Source: Clostridia bacterium (lineage in GTDB: Bacteria > Bacillota > Clostridia > Oscillospirales > CAG-272). Taken from it: a stretch of DNA of 14,052 bases. Shown here one piece after another: positions 6,080 to 13,906 of the stretch. Under the pieces are notes generated by a model that saw only the letters and a program-made list of their open reading frames with translations, was not told where the DNA came from and did no database searches. Every line of letters starts with the position of its first letter. Position 1 is the first letter of the stretch. The stretch spans positions 1 through 14,052 of the forward strand of contig JAFQNM010000226.1 of the NCBI GenBank assembly GCA_017395885.1, written 5' to 3'. A program made the position numbers and the translations under genes.

Positions 6080-7609
6080 TTACCAATATTTTCTGTCAAG
6101 GCTGCGAAGCTGCACCGCCTCTGCCACGTGGCGTGCTCCGATAGCCTCGGAGCCATCCAGATCGGCAATGGTACGTGCCACTCTGAGTATCCTGTCATAG
6201 CCTCTGGCAGACATACCCATAGAGTCAAAGGCCCTTTTAAGAATAGCATCTCCGCTGCTGTCGGTCTTGCAAAACTCTCTGATATGAGAGGACTGCATCA
6301 TTGCATTACAGGTGAGGCCGCTTTCAAAAAGCCTCTTCACAGCCACCTCTCTCGCCCTTATCACTCTCTCGCGAACGGCCGCAGAGCTCTCGCCCACGTC
6401 CTTTCTGGAAAGGTCTGCATAATCCAGAGCGGGAAGCTCCACCTGTATATCTATCCTGTCAAGAAGGGGGCCGCTTATTTTGGAGAGATATCTCTTGATA
6501 TCCTCCCTCTTGCAGGTGCAGGGTCTTGCCTTTGAGCCGAAATAGCCGCACTTGCAGGGGTTCATGGCCGCCACCAGCATAAAGCTTGAGGGAAAGGTCA
6601 CACGGCCTGCCGTTCTTGTAACGGTCACCTTGCCGTCCTCCAGAGGCTGGCGCAGGCTCTCGGAAACGTTTTTCGGAAACTCGGGCAGCTCATCCAGAAA
6701 CAGAACTCCGTTATTGGCAATAGATATCTCGCCCGGTGTGGGTACCTTTCCGCCGCCTACCAGAGAGGGAGCGGAAAGCGTGTGGTGCGGGCTCCTGAAG
6801 GGGCGGCACGATACGAGCGATCTGCCCTCGGGCAAAAGGCCCGAAACAGAATGGATCTTCGTTGTTACCAGAGCCTCCTCAAAGGTCATGGGAGGGAGGA
6901 TGGTGGGCAGGCGCTTTGCAAGCATAGACTTTCCCGAGCCGGGAGGGCCTATGAGCAGAATGTTATGTCCGCCTGCGGCCGCTATCTCCATAGCTCTCTT
7001 GGCCATTTCCTGTCCCTTCACGTCGGCAAAATCAAGGTTTGTGGCATAAAGGCTTGAAAGATCGGGGATCTCTGCAGGGTGGGGAGCGATCGTCTCCTCC
7101 CCTGTCAGGTGGCGCACCGTCTGACTAACGTCGGCAACGCCGTATACCGAAACGCCCTCCACCACGGCGGCCTCAGCAGCATTGGCCTCGGGAACGAAAA
7201 TATGCCTTTTGCCTCCGTCTCTCGCTGCCATTACCATAGGCAGCACTCCGCGAACGGGGCGTACCGCTCCCGAAAACGAAAGCTCACCGATGAAGCAGCA
7301 GCTCTCAAGATCGGTGCTTACGGGAACAACGCCGGAAAGCTTAAGAAGTGATATGAGAATTGCAAGATCATATGCGCTTCCCTCTTTTTTAACGTCGGCA
7401 GGCGCCAGATTGACGGTGACGGCAAGGGCCGGCAGCATATACGAGCTGTTCAGAGCAGCGGCCTGAACCCTCTGCTTCGCCTCCTTGACGGCCGCATCCG
7501 GCAGACCGACTATTTCAAAGGAGGGCAGCTCCGAATATGCGTTGCACTCAACGGTAACAACGTATCCGTCGATGCCGAAAAGACCTGCGCTGTAAGCCGA
7601 AGTCAGCAT
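6080..7609 (-). CDS. yifB: YifB/ComM family Mg-chelatase-like AAA+ ATPase
   Basis: From the start chosen (ATG at 7609, GAGG site 7 bases upstream) the product is 509 aa, the usual YifB/ComM length, and begins MLTSAYSAGLFGIDGYVVTVE as family members do. An upstream in-frame ATG at 7660 would add 17 untypical residues and lies in the promoter. Domains in order: an N-terminal ChlI/Lon-like domain (about 1-180), an AAA+ Mg-chelatase domain with Walker A GPPGSGKS (221-228), Walker B VLFLDE (302-307), a Cys cluster NPCKCGYFGSKARPCTC (350-366), the SGPLLDRIDI segment (380-389), and a C-terminal helical domain ending in RSLDRKYW. Haemophilus ComM is a hexameric branch-migration helicase that promotes integration of transforming DNA; most Clostridia homologues are uncharacterised. 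It is the first gene of its leftward group. Confidence 0.95.
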   Translation of the reverse strand: MLTSAYSAGLFGIDGYVVTVECNAYSELPSFEIVGLPDAAVKEAKQRVQAAALNSSYMLPALAVTVNLAPADVKKEGSAYDLAILISLLKLSGVVPVSTDLESCCFIGELSFSGAVRPVRGVLPMVMAARDGGKRHIFVPEANAAEAAVVEGVSVYGVADVSQTVRHLTGEETIAPHPAEIPDLSSLYATNLDFADVKGQEMAKRAMEIAAAGGHNILLIGPPGSGKSMLAKRLPTILPPMTFEEALVTTKIHSVSGLLPEGRSLVSCRPFRSPHHTLSAPSLVGGGKVPTPGEISIANNGVLFLDELPEFPKNVSESLRQPLEDGKVTVTRTAGRVTFPSSFMLVAAMNPCKCGYFGSKARPCTCKREDIKRYLSKISGPLLDRIDIQVELPALDYADLSRKDVGESSAAVRERVIRAREVAVKRLFESGLTCNAMMQSSHIREFCKTDSSGDAILKRAFDSMGMSARGYDRILRVARTIADLDGSEAIGARHVAEAVQLRSLDRKYW

Positions 7610-7650
7610 AATAACCTCACTAAAACCGATTTTTTGAAAAATTATATATA

Positions 7651-7679
7651 ATTTTATCATATTTTTCTTTCTCTGACAA
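7651..7679 (-). promoter_or_regulatory. Promoter of yifB group
   Basis: On the minus strand TTGTCA (7674-7679, 5 of 6 to consensus) and TAAAAT (7651-7656, 5 of 6) are separated by 17 bases. The predicted start near 7644 leaves a short leader before the ATG at 7609. A 12-bp palindrome ATTATATATAAT (7641-7652) overlaps the -10 edge and start site and could be an operator, though it is pure AT and may be chance. Confidence 0.7.
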
Positions 7680-7700
7680 TAGAAATGAACCTATTTTTAT

Positions 7701-7708
7701 GCTATACT
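7701..7708 (+). promoter_or_regulatory. Extended -10 promoter of the ribbon-helix-helix gene
   Basis: TATACT (7703-7708) is preceded by TGC at 7700-7702, making an extended -10 element. There is no good -35 at the right distance (7680-7685 reads TAGAAA). It is back to back with the yifB promoter, so the two could influence each other. Confidence 0.55.
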
Positions 7709-7757
7709 GTTAAAAAAGGAACGGTACCACATCATAATTACGAAAGGAACGCTGATA

Positions 7758-7958
7758 ATGAAAACCAAGGAAGAATTCTCCGTCCGCCTGGACTCTGAGC
7801 TCTATAAAAAGCTCATCTACGTTGCCGGACAGGAAAACAATACCCTCAATAACCATATGCTTCACCTTATCCGCCAGAACGTTCAGTACTTCGAAAAGGT
7901 GCACGGAAGGATCAACACACAAAATATTGAGCTTCCCGAAAAAGAAACCACCCCATAA
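7758..7958 (+). CDS. Arc/MetJ-type ribbon-helix-helix DNA-binding protein
   Basis: The 66-aa product shows the ribbon-helix-helix pattern: a short beta strand EEFSVRLD (5-12), helix 1 SELYKKLIYVAGQEN (13-27), a turn with T29 and N31-N32, helix 2 HMLHLIRQNVQYFEKVHG (33-50) and a polar tail. Such proteins dimerise, and the paired N-terminal strands enter the DNA major groove; many are autoregulators or antitoxins. No toxin-like gene is adjacent, so an antitoxin role is unsupported. A GAAAGGAA site lies before the ATG, and a terminator follows 11 bases after the stop. As the gene is divergent from yifB with closely spaced promoters, control of itself and possibly yifB is a reasonable guess. Confidence 0.82.
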   Translation: MKTKEEFSVRLDSELYKKLIYVAGQENNTLNNHMLHLIRQNVQYFEKVHGRINTQNIELPEKETTP

Positions 7959-7969
7959 TGTGTTCCGCC

Positions 7970-8000
7970 AAAAAGCCGGCCCTCCAAAAGGCCGGTTTTT
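7970..8000 (+). terminator. Intrinsic terminator after the ribbon-helix-helix gene
   Basis: CCGGCC (7976-7981) pairs with GGCCGG (7990-7995) across an 8-nt loop. The stem is extended by A5/T5 pairing with one bulged G at 7975 and followed by a run of five T. Confidence 0.88.
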
Positions 8001-8054
8001 ATTTATTATTGAAAGAAGCCACAAAAAAATTTAAATCAAATTCTCAATTAGTGG

Positions 8055-8083
8055 TTGAAATTACTAAAAGAAAATGTTATAAT
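8055..8083 (+). promoter_or_regulatory. Strong promoter of the dockerin protein gene
   Basis: TTGAAA (8055-8060) and a perfect TATAAT (8078-8083) are 17 bases apart, with TG two bases before the -10. Predicted start is near 8090, giving a leader of about 50 bases. Confidence 0.88.
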
Positions 8084-8095
8084 CGTGGTACAAGG

Positions 8096-8114
8096 GCTCA
8101 TTGCGTGTATGAGC
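8096..8114 (+). promoter_or_regulatory. 5' UTR hairpin ahead of the dockerin gene
   Basis: GCTCAT (8096-8101) pairs with ATGAGC (8109-8114) around a 7-nt loop, right at the expected 5' end of the mRNA. Such 5'-terminal stems commonly stabilise transcripts. It ends 14 bases before the AGGAGG at 8129-8134, so it should not block initiation. Confidence 0.5.
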
Positions 8115-8139
8115 AAATAATATTTTTTAGGAGGACAAA

Positions 8140-10743
8140 ATGAGAAAGACGATTTCTCTCGTTCTTGTAGCGGCTATGCTCCTTTCCATGATGGTGTTCG
8201 CACCCTCTGCATCCGCTGCAACTCTTGACGCCAATAACGTGCAGATCGATGCACAGTACTTTGGCGGTACCCTTCTCTATTCTGAGATCGAGGGTACAAA
8301 TCAGTCAAAGTTTACATGGTTCGACGCTGTTGAAGTTAAGGCAGGCGACCCCACCAAGGGTATTCTTAACATCGACGGTATCATCGACGAAGGCGAGTGG
8401 ACCGAAAAGGTTTACCACATCGACAGCGACTACGCTCCTTACAGCGGCCTTGCTTACGGTAACAACATTCTCTTCGAGGTTCCCTCTGCAGAGAACACCT
8501 TCTACCGTTGGCTCAAGGACGGTAACAACGTATCTCTTGCTCCCGCTGAAGGACTTGAGTACGACGTTCGCTTCATGTGGGACGAGGACTACTTCTACAT
8601 CGCAGTAGAATACCTCGACGTTGACGGTTACATCAACACCGGTACTGCAACTGCAGGTACTAACTGGGATGGCGACTCCCTTCAGTTCCGTATTGACCCC
8701 GCAGGTGCTAACGCTGTAGTTGGCGGCCAGGGCTATGACGCTTCTGTAGACTCCTTCCCCTACGATCCCGAGATCCACGGCGAAACAGACACAACTCCCG
8801 ACTGTACATTCCCCTGGGATGCAAGCGAAACAGTTTACAACTCCTTCGCTGAGGAGACTCACTCCACAGTCGGTAACTTCGTATTCTCTTACTACACATC
8901 CGGTTATACCGATATGTGCGATACCTCCAAGAGATACTTCCCCGAAGAGGTTGAGATCGAAAAGACCGATGCTGACGGCAACGTTTATACTGAGATCGAA
9001 ACTCAGTACAAGCCCGCTGACATCTCCTCTTGGGGCGAGCTCGGCGAAACACAGCCCGAGAAGATCGCATACGCTACAATATATCCCCACGACGTTAACC
9101 CCCATCCCGCAATCGTTCAGGACCAGGTAACATACGAGATCGCTCTTCCCTGGGCACTCGTTGCTGACGATTACGTAGCAGAAGCAGGCAACGACCTCGG
9201 CTTCTCCATGGTTCGCTTCAACGCTCAGCTCGGTAAGGGCCCCTACAACTCCTACCTTGCATGGGGTTCCGGTATTTGCGGCTACGAGACAAAGGATATG
9301 CCTCAGGTTTGCGGCGGCTCCAACTCTCTCGTTCTTACAGATGAGGCTCACTCTGCAGCTGTAAACTGCGAGCATACATACGCAGAGGCTACTTGTGAAA
9401 ACCCTGAAACATGTACAGCCTGCGGCTACGAAAGAGGCTTCGTTGCAGGACACAAGTATGCATTCTCCGACTGGGCGCTTCCTAACGGCAGCGGCGACGG
9501 CTCCATCTCTGCAGTATGTACAGTCTGCGGCGACGAGTTCACAAAGGTTCTCGGCTCCAACGAGGCATTCGTAAGATGGGACTTCCTTGAGACAGATACA
9601 ACAATATCCGACCACGGTTGGTATGCTGACGGCGGTTTCTGCATTCAGTGGGAAACTCTTGATGAGAACGGCTCCAGATACACAGAAGAAACTGACCCCA
9701 CAGGTACTCTCAGACAGAAGCTTTGGAACGAGGACGGCACAGCCAAGAATGCTTTCGATACCAAGACATTCGGTTACGCTGTAGCAGACCTCACCATCGA
9801 CGGTCAGACAGGTACATACTTCGAGGCAACAGAGTACTCCACCTCCTACACAGAGGCTATGGAAGTATACTTTACAGAGCTTCCTCTCACAAGCACTATC
9901 GAAGGCACCAACATATATAACACATACTTTGGTAACTGGTTCGGCGGCGACACCGGCGTTAAGTATCTCGCAGGTCTTGTAAACGTTGAGGATCAGTGGT
10001 TCTTCGCAATTTACCCCTCCGCACATCAGAACCCCAAGACTCTTGATGAGTTCTATGAGAACGCACTCTCCTACACAGAGGCTACTGCTGAGCAGATCGC
10101 TGTTGATACATGGCACGACTACGTATTCATGTTCGATAACGCAGCAGAAACTGCTATGCTCTTCTGGGATAACCAGCTTGTTGCAGCAGCTTCCGACTAT
10201 CACTTCCCCTGCCAGAACAGCCACGCAATCTTCGTTAAGCACAACGCTGATGCTTACGTAAAGAACGTTGAGATTGGTTCCACAGGTCTTGCAGCAGCAC
10301 TTACTGATTGCATTCCTGAGGGCGAGGGCGGAGCAGTTACTCCCGCAGAAAAGTACACAGTAACAATCGACGGTGTTGCAACCGAGGTTGAAGCAGGCGC
10401 AACATTTGAGATTTCCGTTGAAAGCTTCGTTAAGAACGGCAATAACTACTACCGCTTCGAGAAGTGGATCGGCGACGTTGCTGACGTTGCTGATGCATCT
10501 GCTGCATCCACAACAGTAGTTGTTAACGGCGATATCACCATCGAGGCAAGCTACTACCTCATCGGTGACGTTAAGCAGGATAACGCTCTTAACGCAATGG
10601 ACTCCAACACAATGAGAAGAATGGTTGTTGGTAACGCATCCGTTGTAGCTGCAGGCGATACAAACGGCGACGGCAAGGTTCAGACTATCGACGCTAACCT
10701 CCTCGCAAGAATGCTCGCAGGTACATGGGAGCCCAACAAGTAA
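8140..10743 (+). CDS. Secreted modular protein: CBM9-like, Cys-rich, lectin-like, InlB-type repeat, type I dockerin
   Basis: The 867-aa exported protein probably belongs to a cellulosome-like or cell-surface fibre-binding complex. Residues 1-26 are a signal peptide ending ASA, with cleavage likely before ATLD. Residues about 75-400 look like a CBM9/DOMON-type carbohydrate-binding module: NIDGIIDEGEWTE (77-89), VRFMWDEDYFYIAVEYLD (143-160), WDGDSLQFRIDP (176-187) and YEIALPW (332-338), with a long insertion between the last two. Residues 410-463 form a Cys cluster (C410, C419, C425, C428, C460, C463) possibly binding zinc. Residues about 478-712 end in a concanavalin/LamG-like pattern, WHDYVFMFD (658-666) to YVKNVEIG (706-713). 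Residues 738-806 resemble a divergent InlB B-type repeat. The dockerin spans 808-863: repeat 2 (DTNGDGKVQTID, 840-851) is canonical, while repeat 1 (DVKQDNALNAMD, 810-821) has Lys for Asn and Asn for Gly. No catalytic domain is recognised. Strong promoter, AGGAGG site and biased codon use suggest high expression. Confidence 0.85.
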   Translation: MRKTISLVLVAAMLLSMMVFAPSASAATLDANNVQIDAQYFGGTLLYSEIEGTNQSKFTWFDAVEVKAGDPTKGILNIDGIIDEGEWTEKVYHIDSDYAPYSGLAYGNNILFEVPSAENTFYRWLKDGNNVSLAPAEGLEYDVRFMWDEDYFYIAVEYLDVDGYINTGTATAGTNWDGDSLQFRIDPAGANAVVGGQGYDASVDSFPYDPEIHGETDTTPDCTFPWDASETVYNSFAEETHSTVGNFVFSYYTSGYTDMCDTSKRYFPEEVEIEKTDADGNVYTEIETQYKPADISSWGELGETQPEKIAYATIYPHDVNPHPAIVQDQVTYEIALPWALVADDYVAEAGNDLGFSMVRFNAQLGKGPYNSYLAWGSGICGYETKDMPQVCGGSNSLVLTDEAHSAAVNCEHTYAEATCENPETCTACGYERGFVAGHKYAFSDWALPNGSGDGSISAVCTVCGDEFTKVLGSNEAFVRWDFLETDTTISDHGWYADGGFCIQWETLDENGSRYTEETDPTGTLRQKLWNEDGTAKNAFDTKTFGYAVADLTIDGQTGTYFEATEYSTSYTEAMEVYFTELPLTSTIEGTNIYNTYFGNWFGGDTGVKYLAGLVNVEDQWFFAIYPSAHQNPKTLDEFYENALSYTEATAEQIAVDTWHDYVFMFDNAAETAMLFWDNQLVAAASDYHFPCQNSHAIFVKHNADAYVKNVEIGSTGLAAALTDCIPEGEGGAVTPAEKYTVTIDGVATEVEAGATFEISVESFVKNGNNYYRFEKWIGDVADVADASAASTTVVVNGDITIEASYYLIGDVKQDNALNAMDSNTMRRMVVGNASVVAAGDTNGDGKVQTIDANLLARMLAGTWEPNK

Positions 10744-10760
10744 TTAAAGCTTCCATAAAT

Positions 10761-10786
10761 AAAAAGCCCCCATCCGGGGGCTTTTT
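10761..10786 (+). terminator. Intrinsic terminator after the dockerin gene
   Basis: AAAAAGCCCCC (10761-10771) and GGGGGCTTTTT (10776-10786) form a perfect 11-bp stem with an ATCC loop, 17 bases past the stop codon, ending in a T-run. Confidence 0.95.
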
Positions 10787-10811
10787 CCTTTGTGAAGAAT
10801 GCTCAGATTTT

Positions 10812-11072
10812 AATTCCGGTTTATCGGGGAGATATGTAGGAGGCCTTTTTGTAAAAAGGCCCCCTACGACCCCCGAAAAACTTCAAAAAGGAAATGGTTA
10901 TAATTTGGTTTATCGGCGAGGGGCGTCCACTCCTTTGAACAAAGGCCCCGCGAGGGGCTTTTGCTGGTTTATATAAAGGGAGTGGCTCCCTTTATATAAA
11001 CCAGTTTAAAGTTTTTTGCGGAGCTTTTTTTCAAAAAAGCGACCATTCTCCCCTCCCCGATAAACCGGAATT
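10812..11072 (+). repeat. Structured interspersed repeat, copy 2, with perfect terminal inverted repeats
   Basis: The 261-bp unit begins AATTCCGGTTTATCGGGGAG (10812-10831) and ends with its exact reverse complement (11053-11072), a perfect 20-bp terminal inverted repeat. TTTAA occurs at both edges (10809-10813 and 11071-11075), a possible 5-bp target duplication if the element is taken as 10814-11070. The right two thirds (10902-11072) matches 127-298 almost base for base, starting at an internal, imperfect copy of the end sequence (TTTGGTTTATCGGCGAG). Hairpins include 10836-10850 with 10853-10867 (15 bp, one mismatch, 2-nt loop) and a perfect 19-bp stem 10964-10982 with 10986-11004 (loop TGG). 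It encodes no credible protein. It sits cleanly between a terminator and the tldD promoter. Confidence 0.85.
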
Positions 11073-11127
11073 TAACAACTTCATACTTAGGGTTTTTTAT
11101 GTTTTGAATTATTTACATTTATACCTG

Positions 11128-11156
11128 TTGTAATTTTCACGGCAAAGTGGTAAAAT
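11128..11156 (+). promoter_or_regulatory. Likely promoter of tldD-pmbA
   Basis: TTGTAA (11128-11133, 4 of 6) and TAAAAT (11151-11156, 5 of 6) are 17 bases apart, 32 bases before the tldD ATG. It lies outside the repeat element, so the element does not appear to supply the promoter. Confidence 0.55.
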
Positions 11157-11187
11157 AATCTAAATATGAAAATATTCAGGAGGCAAC

Positions 11188-12573
11188 ATGCTTAAGGATT
11201 GCGTTTCAAATATTAAAAGCGATTTTGACAGCTCCGTTCACACGGAGGTACGCTGTCAGGAAAACAAGTCCCGCAGCGTTTCCATTATTTCCGGAAATCT
11301 GACGGGCAATGCAAGGAGCGAGGTCTCCGGCACAAGTGCCAGAGTTTACAAAAACGGTGTTTACGGCTTTTCCTCCGTTGCGGAGGTCTCCGAGGAGGCG
11401 GCAAGAAGTGTGCTGAAGGCTGCAACAGACAATGCCGTTTTTATGGACACCCGCATCAACAAGGGCAAAAAAATGTTCCCCCCCATTGCTCCCCGGGAGA
11501 TCTACTGCCCCTCATTCTGCTCAGACCCCGAGCAGAAGGTCTACATTGACTTTGCCAAGGAGCTGGATGCTTACATTGAAAAAAACTGCAAGGGCATTAC
11601 AGGCCGAGGCCTTTCTGTTCGAGTTGACTCTATGGAAAAGCATCTTGTCACAAGCGACGGCTGCTGCGGTCACACTCTCATCCCCCGTGCCTACATCTAC
11701 CTCAGAATGACGGCTGAGGCTAAGGACGGCACCCCCGTTGAGAGATTTGTTCCCATTGGCGGCTTCGGAACCTTTGACACAGTCTTTACCTCTCCCGAGG
11801 CTCTTTTCCACAAGTGCGACGATCTCTATGAAAAGCTTATGATAAAGAGAGACGGAGTTTACCCTGAGGCAGGCGTTAAGACTTGTATTCTCAGCGGTGA
11901 GCTTTCCGGTATGCTTGCTCACGAGGCTGTTGGCCACACCGTTGAGGCCGATCTGGTGCTCGGCGGCAGCGTTGCAGCACACACTCTCAACAAGGAGGTT
12001 GCAAGCGAGCTCGTTACTATGGTGGACTTCGCTCACACCTGCCTTGGTGAGGAGGCTCCCCTCCCCGTTTACGTTGACGATGAGGGCACGCCCTGCACCG
12101 ACCAGGTGCTCATCAAGGACGGCATACTCACAGGATATATGAACAACCGTGAGACTGCTGACCGCTTCGGAATGGCTCCCTGCGGAAATGCAAGAGCTTA
12201 CTCCTTCTCCGATGAGCCTCTTATCAGAATGAGAAATACCGCTATCCTCCCCGGCACCTCCACCCTTGAGGAGATGATCGCAAGCGTGGATGACGGATAC
12301 TACTTCATCGACACCAACAACGGTCAGGCAGATACCACCGGCGAGTTTATGTTCGGCACCTGCCTGGGCTATGAGATCAAGAACGGAAAGCTTGGCCGCC
12401 CCCTTCTCGATACGACCATCTCAGGAGTTGCCTTTGAAATGCTCAAAACCGTTGACATGGTTTCCGATACCATGACCTGGTCCTCAAGCGGCTACTGCGG
12501 CAAAAAGCAGCCCATGCCCGTTGGCATCGGCGGTCCTGCAGTTCGCTGCAAGATCACCATCGGCGGAAGATAA
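11188..12573 (+). CDS. tldD: TldD metallopeptidase subunit
   Basis: The 461-aa protein is the catalytic subunit of the TldD/TldE (PmbA) complex, a zinc-dependent peptidase that in E. coli trims peptides such as the microcin B17 leader and degrades the CcdA antitoxin in the cytoplasm. The HExxxH zinc motif is present as HEAVGH (H245, E246, H250) within LSGMLAHEAVGHTVEADLVL. The C-terminal CGKKQPMPVGIGGP segment contains C437, at the position where the family supplies a further zinc ligand. Other family features are VDDEGTP (296-302), DGILTGYMNNRETA (311-324) and the TTGEFMFGTCLGYEIKNG stretch (383-400). Length is normal. An AGGAGG site sits 4 bases before the ATG. It is followed 17 bases later by its partner gene. 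No peptide precursor or maturation gene is nearby, so a general quality-control role is more likely than natural-product processing. Confidence 0.95.
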   Translation: MLKDCVSNIKSDFDSSVHTEVRCQENKSRSVSIISGNLTGNARSEVSGTSARVYKNGVYGFSSVAEVSEEAARSVLKAATDNAVFMDTRINKGKKMFPPIAPREIYCPSFCSDPEQKVYIDFAKELDAYIEKNCKGITGRGLSVRVDSMEKHLVTSDGCCGHTLIPRAYIYLRMTAEAKDGTPVERFVPIGGFGTFDTVFTSPEALFHKCDDLYEKLMIKRDGVYPEAGVKTCILSGELSGMLAHEAVGHTVEADLVLGGSVAAHTLNKEVASELVTMVDFAHTCLGEEAPLPVYVDDEGTPCTDQVLIKDGILTGYMNNRETADRFGMAPCGNARAYSFSDEPLIRMRNTAILPGTSTLEEMIASVDDGYYFIDTNNGQADTTGEFMFGTCLGYEIKNGKLGRPLLDTTISGVAFEMLKTVDMVSDTMTWSSSGYCGKKQPMPVGIGGPAVRCKITIGGR

Positions 12574-12590
12574 TTAAGGAGGAGGACAAA

Positions 12591-13889
12591 ATGGATAAGC
12601 TTTATATTCTTACCGAAGAGATCATAGAAAAGCTGAAGGCGGCTGGCGCAGATATGGCATACTGCACAGCATCTGCAGGCGAAACAAGAGAGTTCAACGT
12701 GGATGGCGGAGAGTTCTCCCTCTTCAGAACGCTTTTTGACAATTCTCTTACCATGACTGCCTTTATAGGCGGCAAAAAGGGCTCCATCGGCCTTAACAGC
12801 TTTGATAGCGATAAGGTGGACGAGGCAGTTAAGAACTGCATCGCCTCTGCAGAGTCTGCCGAAGCAGACCCCAACTGGGCTCTTGCTCCCGACAGCGGCG
12901 AAAAATATTTCAGAAAGGGCGCTGTTGAGCCTGACCTCAACGGCCTCTTTGACAGAAGCGCAGAGCTTGTTGAGACTATCAAGAGGGATTATCCTCTCAT
13001 CGTAGTGGAGCAGATGATAGTTACCCACGAAACTGCTCACACCGTATACCGCAACACAAACGGAGCAGTTTATACAAAGGATGCAGGCTACTATAATTTT
13101 GACCTGATGTTCTCCGCTCACGAGGGCGAGGCAGGCTCATCCTTCTTCTCAAGCGGAGTTGTTTGCGATAACCTGGACCGACCCGCTATTGAGCTCGGAA
13201 GCATCAAGCGTGACCTTGAGGACGTTCAGAAGCAGATCTACACTACCCCCACAGAGGGCAAGTTCACGGGAACTATGCTCCTTTCTCCCGGCTGCCTTGC
13301 AGACTTTATGGGCAGCATAGTTGATAAGTTTGCATCTGATACCACCATCCTTGAGGGCACAAGCATATGGAAGGACTCCATCGGTGAAACGGTGGCAGAT
13401 GAGCGCCTTACCGTTTCCTTTGCGCCCGGCGCCGAGGGCATAGTGTGCGGCCAGTCCTACACCACGGAGGGCTTTATTGCCGAGGATTTTGATTTTATCA
13501 AAAACGGAAGGCTGGAAAGCTTCCTGACAAGCCTCTATATTGCCAACAAAACAGGAGTTGCAAGAGCGAAGAACAGTGGCGGAAGCATGGTTATCGAGGC
13601 GGGAGACCGCAGCCTTGACGAGATCATTGCAGGCATTGACCGCGGAATACTCGTTGGCCGCTTCTCCGGCGGAGACCCTGCTCAGAACGGAGATTTCTCC
13701 GGTGTTGCCAAGAACTCCTTCCTCATTGAGGGCGGAAAAATAGTTGGCGCCGCAAGCGAAACGATGATCTCCGGCAACCTTTCGGCTATGCTGAAGAGCC
13801 TTGTTGCCATCTCCCGTGAGAGAGTGGCAGACGGATATTCTCTTCTTCCCTATGCCGCATTCGACGGCATTACCGTTTCCGGTAAATAA
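12591..13889 (+). CDS. pmbA: PmbA/TldE subunit of the TldD/TldE peptidase
   Basis: The 432-aa paralogue of TldD lacks any HExxxH motif, as expected for TldE/PmbA, the non-catalytic partner that forms the heterodimer and shapes the substrate channel. Recognisable pieces are the N-terminal strand-helix domain with GETREFNVDGGEFSL (24-38), the LLSPGCLADFMGSIVDKF segment, the TTEGFIAEDFDFIKNGRLESFL segment and the C-terminal GKIVGAASETMISGNL region. It begins 17 bases after the tldD stop with a GGAGGAGGACAAA leader, so the two are one transcription unit and probably produced in equal amounts. Nothing is truncated: it ends ITVSGK with a TAA at 13887-13889. Confidence 0.95.
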   Translation: MDKLYILTEEIIEKLKAAGADMAYCTASAGETREFNVDGGEFSLFRTLFDNSLTMTAFIGGKKGSIGLNSFDSDKVDEAVKNCIASAESAEADPNWALAPDSGEKYFRKGAVEPDLNGLFDRSAELVETIKRDYPLIVVEQMIVTHETAHTVYRNTNGAVYTKDAGYYNFDLMFSAHEGEAGSSFFSSGVVCDNLDRPAIELGSIKRDLEDVQKQIYTTPTEGKFTGTMLLSPGCLADFMGSIVDKFASDTTILEGTSIWKDSIGETVADERLTVSFAPGAEGIVCGQSYTTEGFIAEDFDFIKNGRLESFLTSLYIANKTGVARAKNSGGSMVIEAGDRSLDEIIAGIDRGILVGRFSGGDPAQNGDFSGVAKNSFLIEGGKIVGAASETMISGNLSAMLKSLVAISRERVADGYSLLPYAAFDGITVSGK

Positions 13890-13906
13890 TTAACAGAGAA
13901 AGCCCC

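Noticed and set aside
7610..7660. Upstream ATG for yifB at 7660
   Set aside because: It overlaps the -10 of the likely promoter and would add residues unlike the family; the ATG at 7609 has a good ribosome-binding site.
7758..7958. Antitoxin of a toxin-antitoxin pair
   Set aside because: The gene is monocistronic with its own terminator and the next gene encodes a secreted protein, so no toxin candidate is present.
7958..8143. 61-codon plus-strand frame between the ribbon-helix-helix and dockerin genes
   Set aside because: It runs through a terminator, a promoter and a ribosome-binding site, and has no start signals of its own.
8305..10242. A 645-codon open frame on the minus strand inside the dockerin gene
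   Set aside because: It is antisense to a convincing secreted protein, has an implausible Cys/Val-rich composition and no start signals. It arises from the strong codon bias of the plus-strand gene.
10725..10976. 83-codon plus-strand frame downstream of the dockerin gene
   Set aside because: It starts inside the dockerin gene, crosses a strong terminator and translates the structured repeat; composition is that of the repeat, not a protein.
11188..13889. tldD-pmbA as part of a ribosomal peptide (RiPP) biosynthesis locus
   Set aside because: No small precursor peptide, cyclodehydratase, radical-SAM enzyme or transporter lies nearby; the pair is common as stand-alone housekeeping genes.
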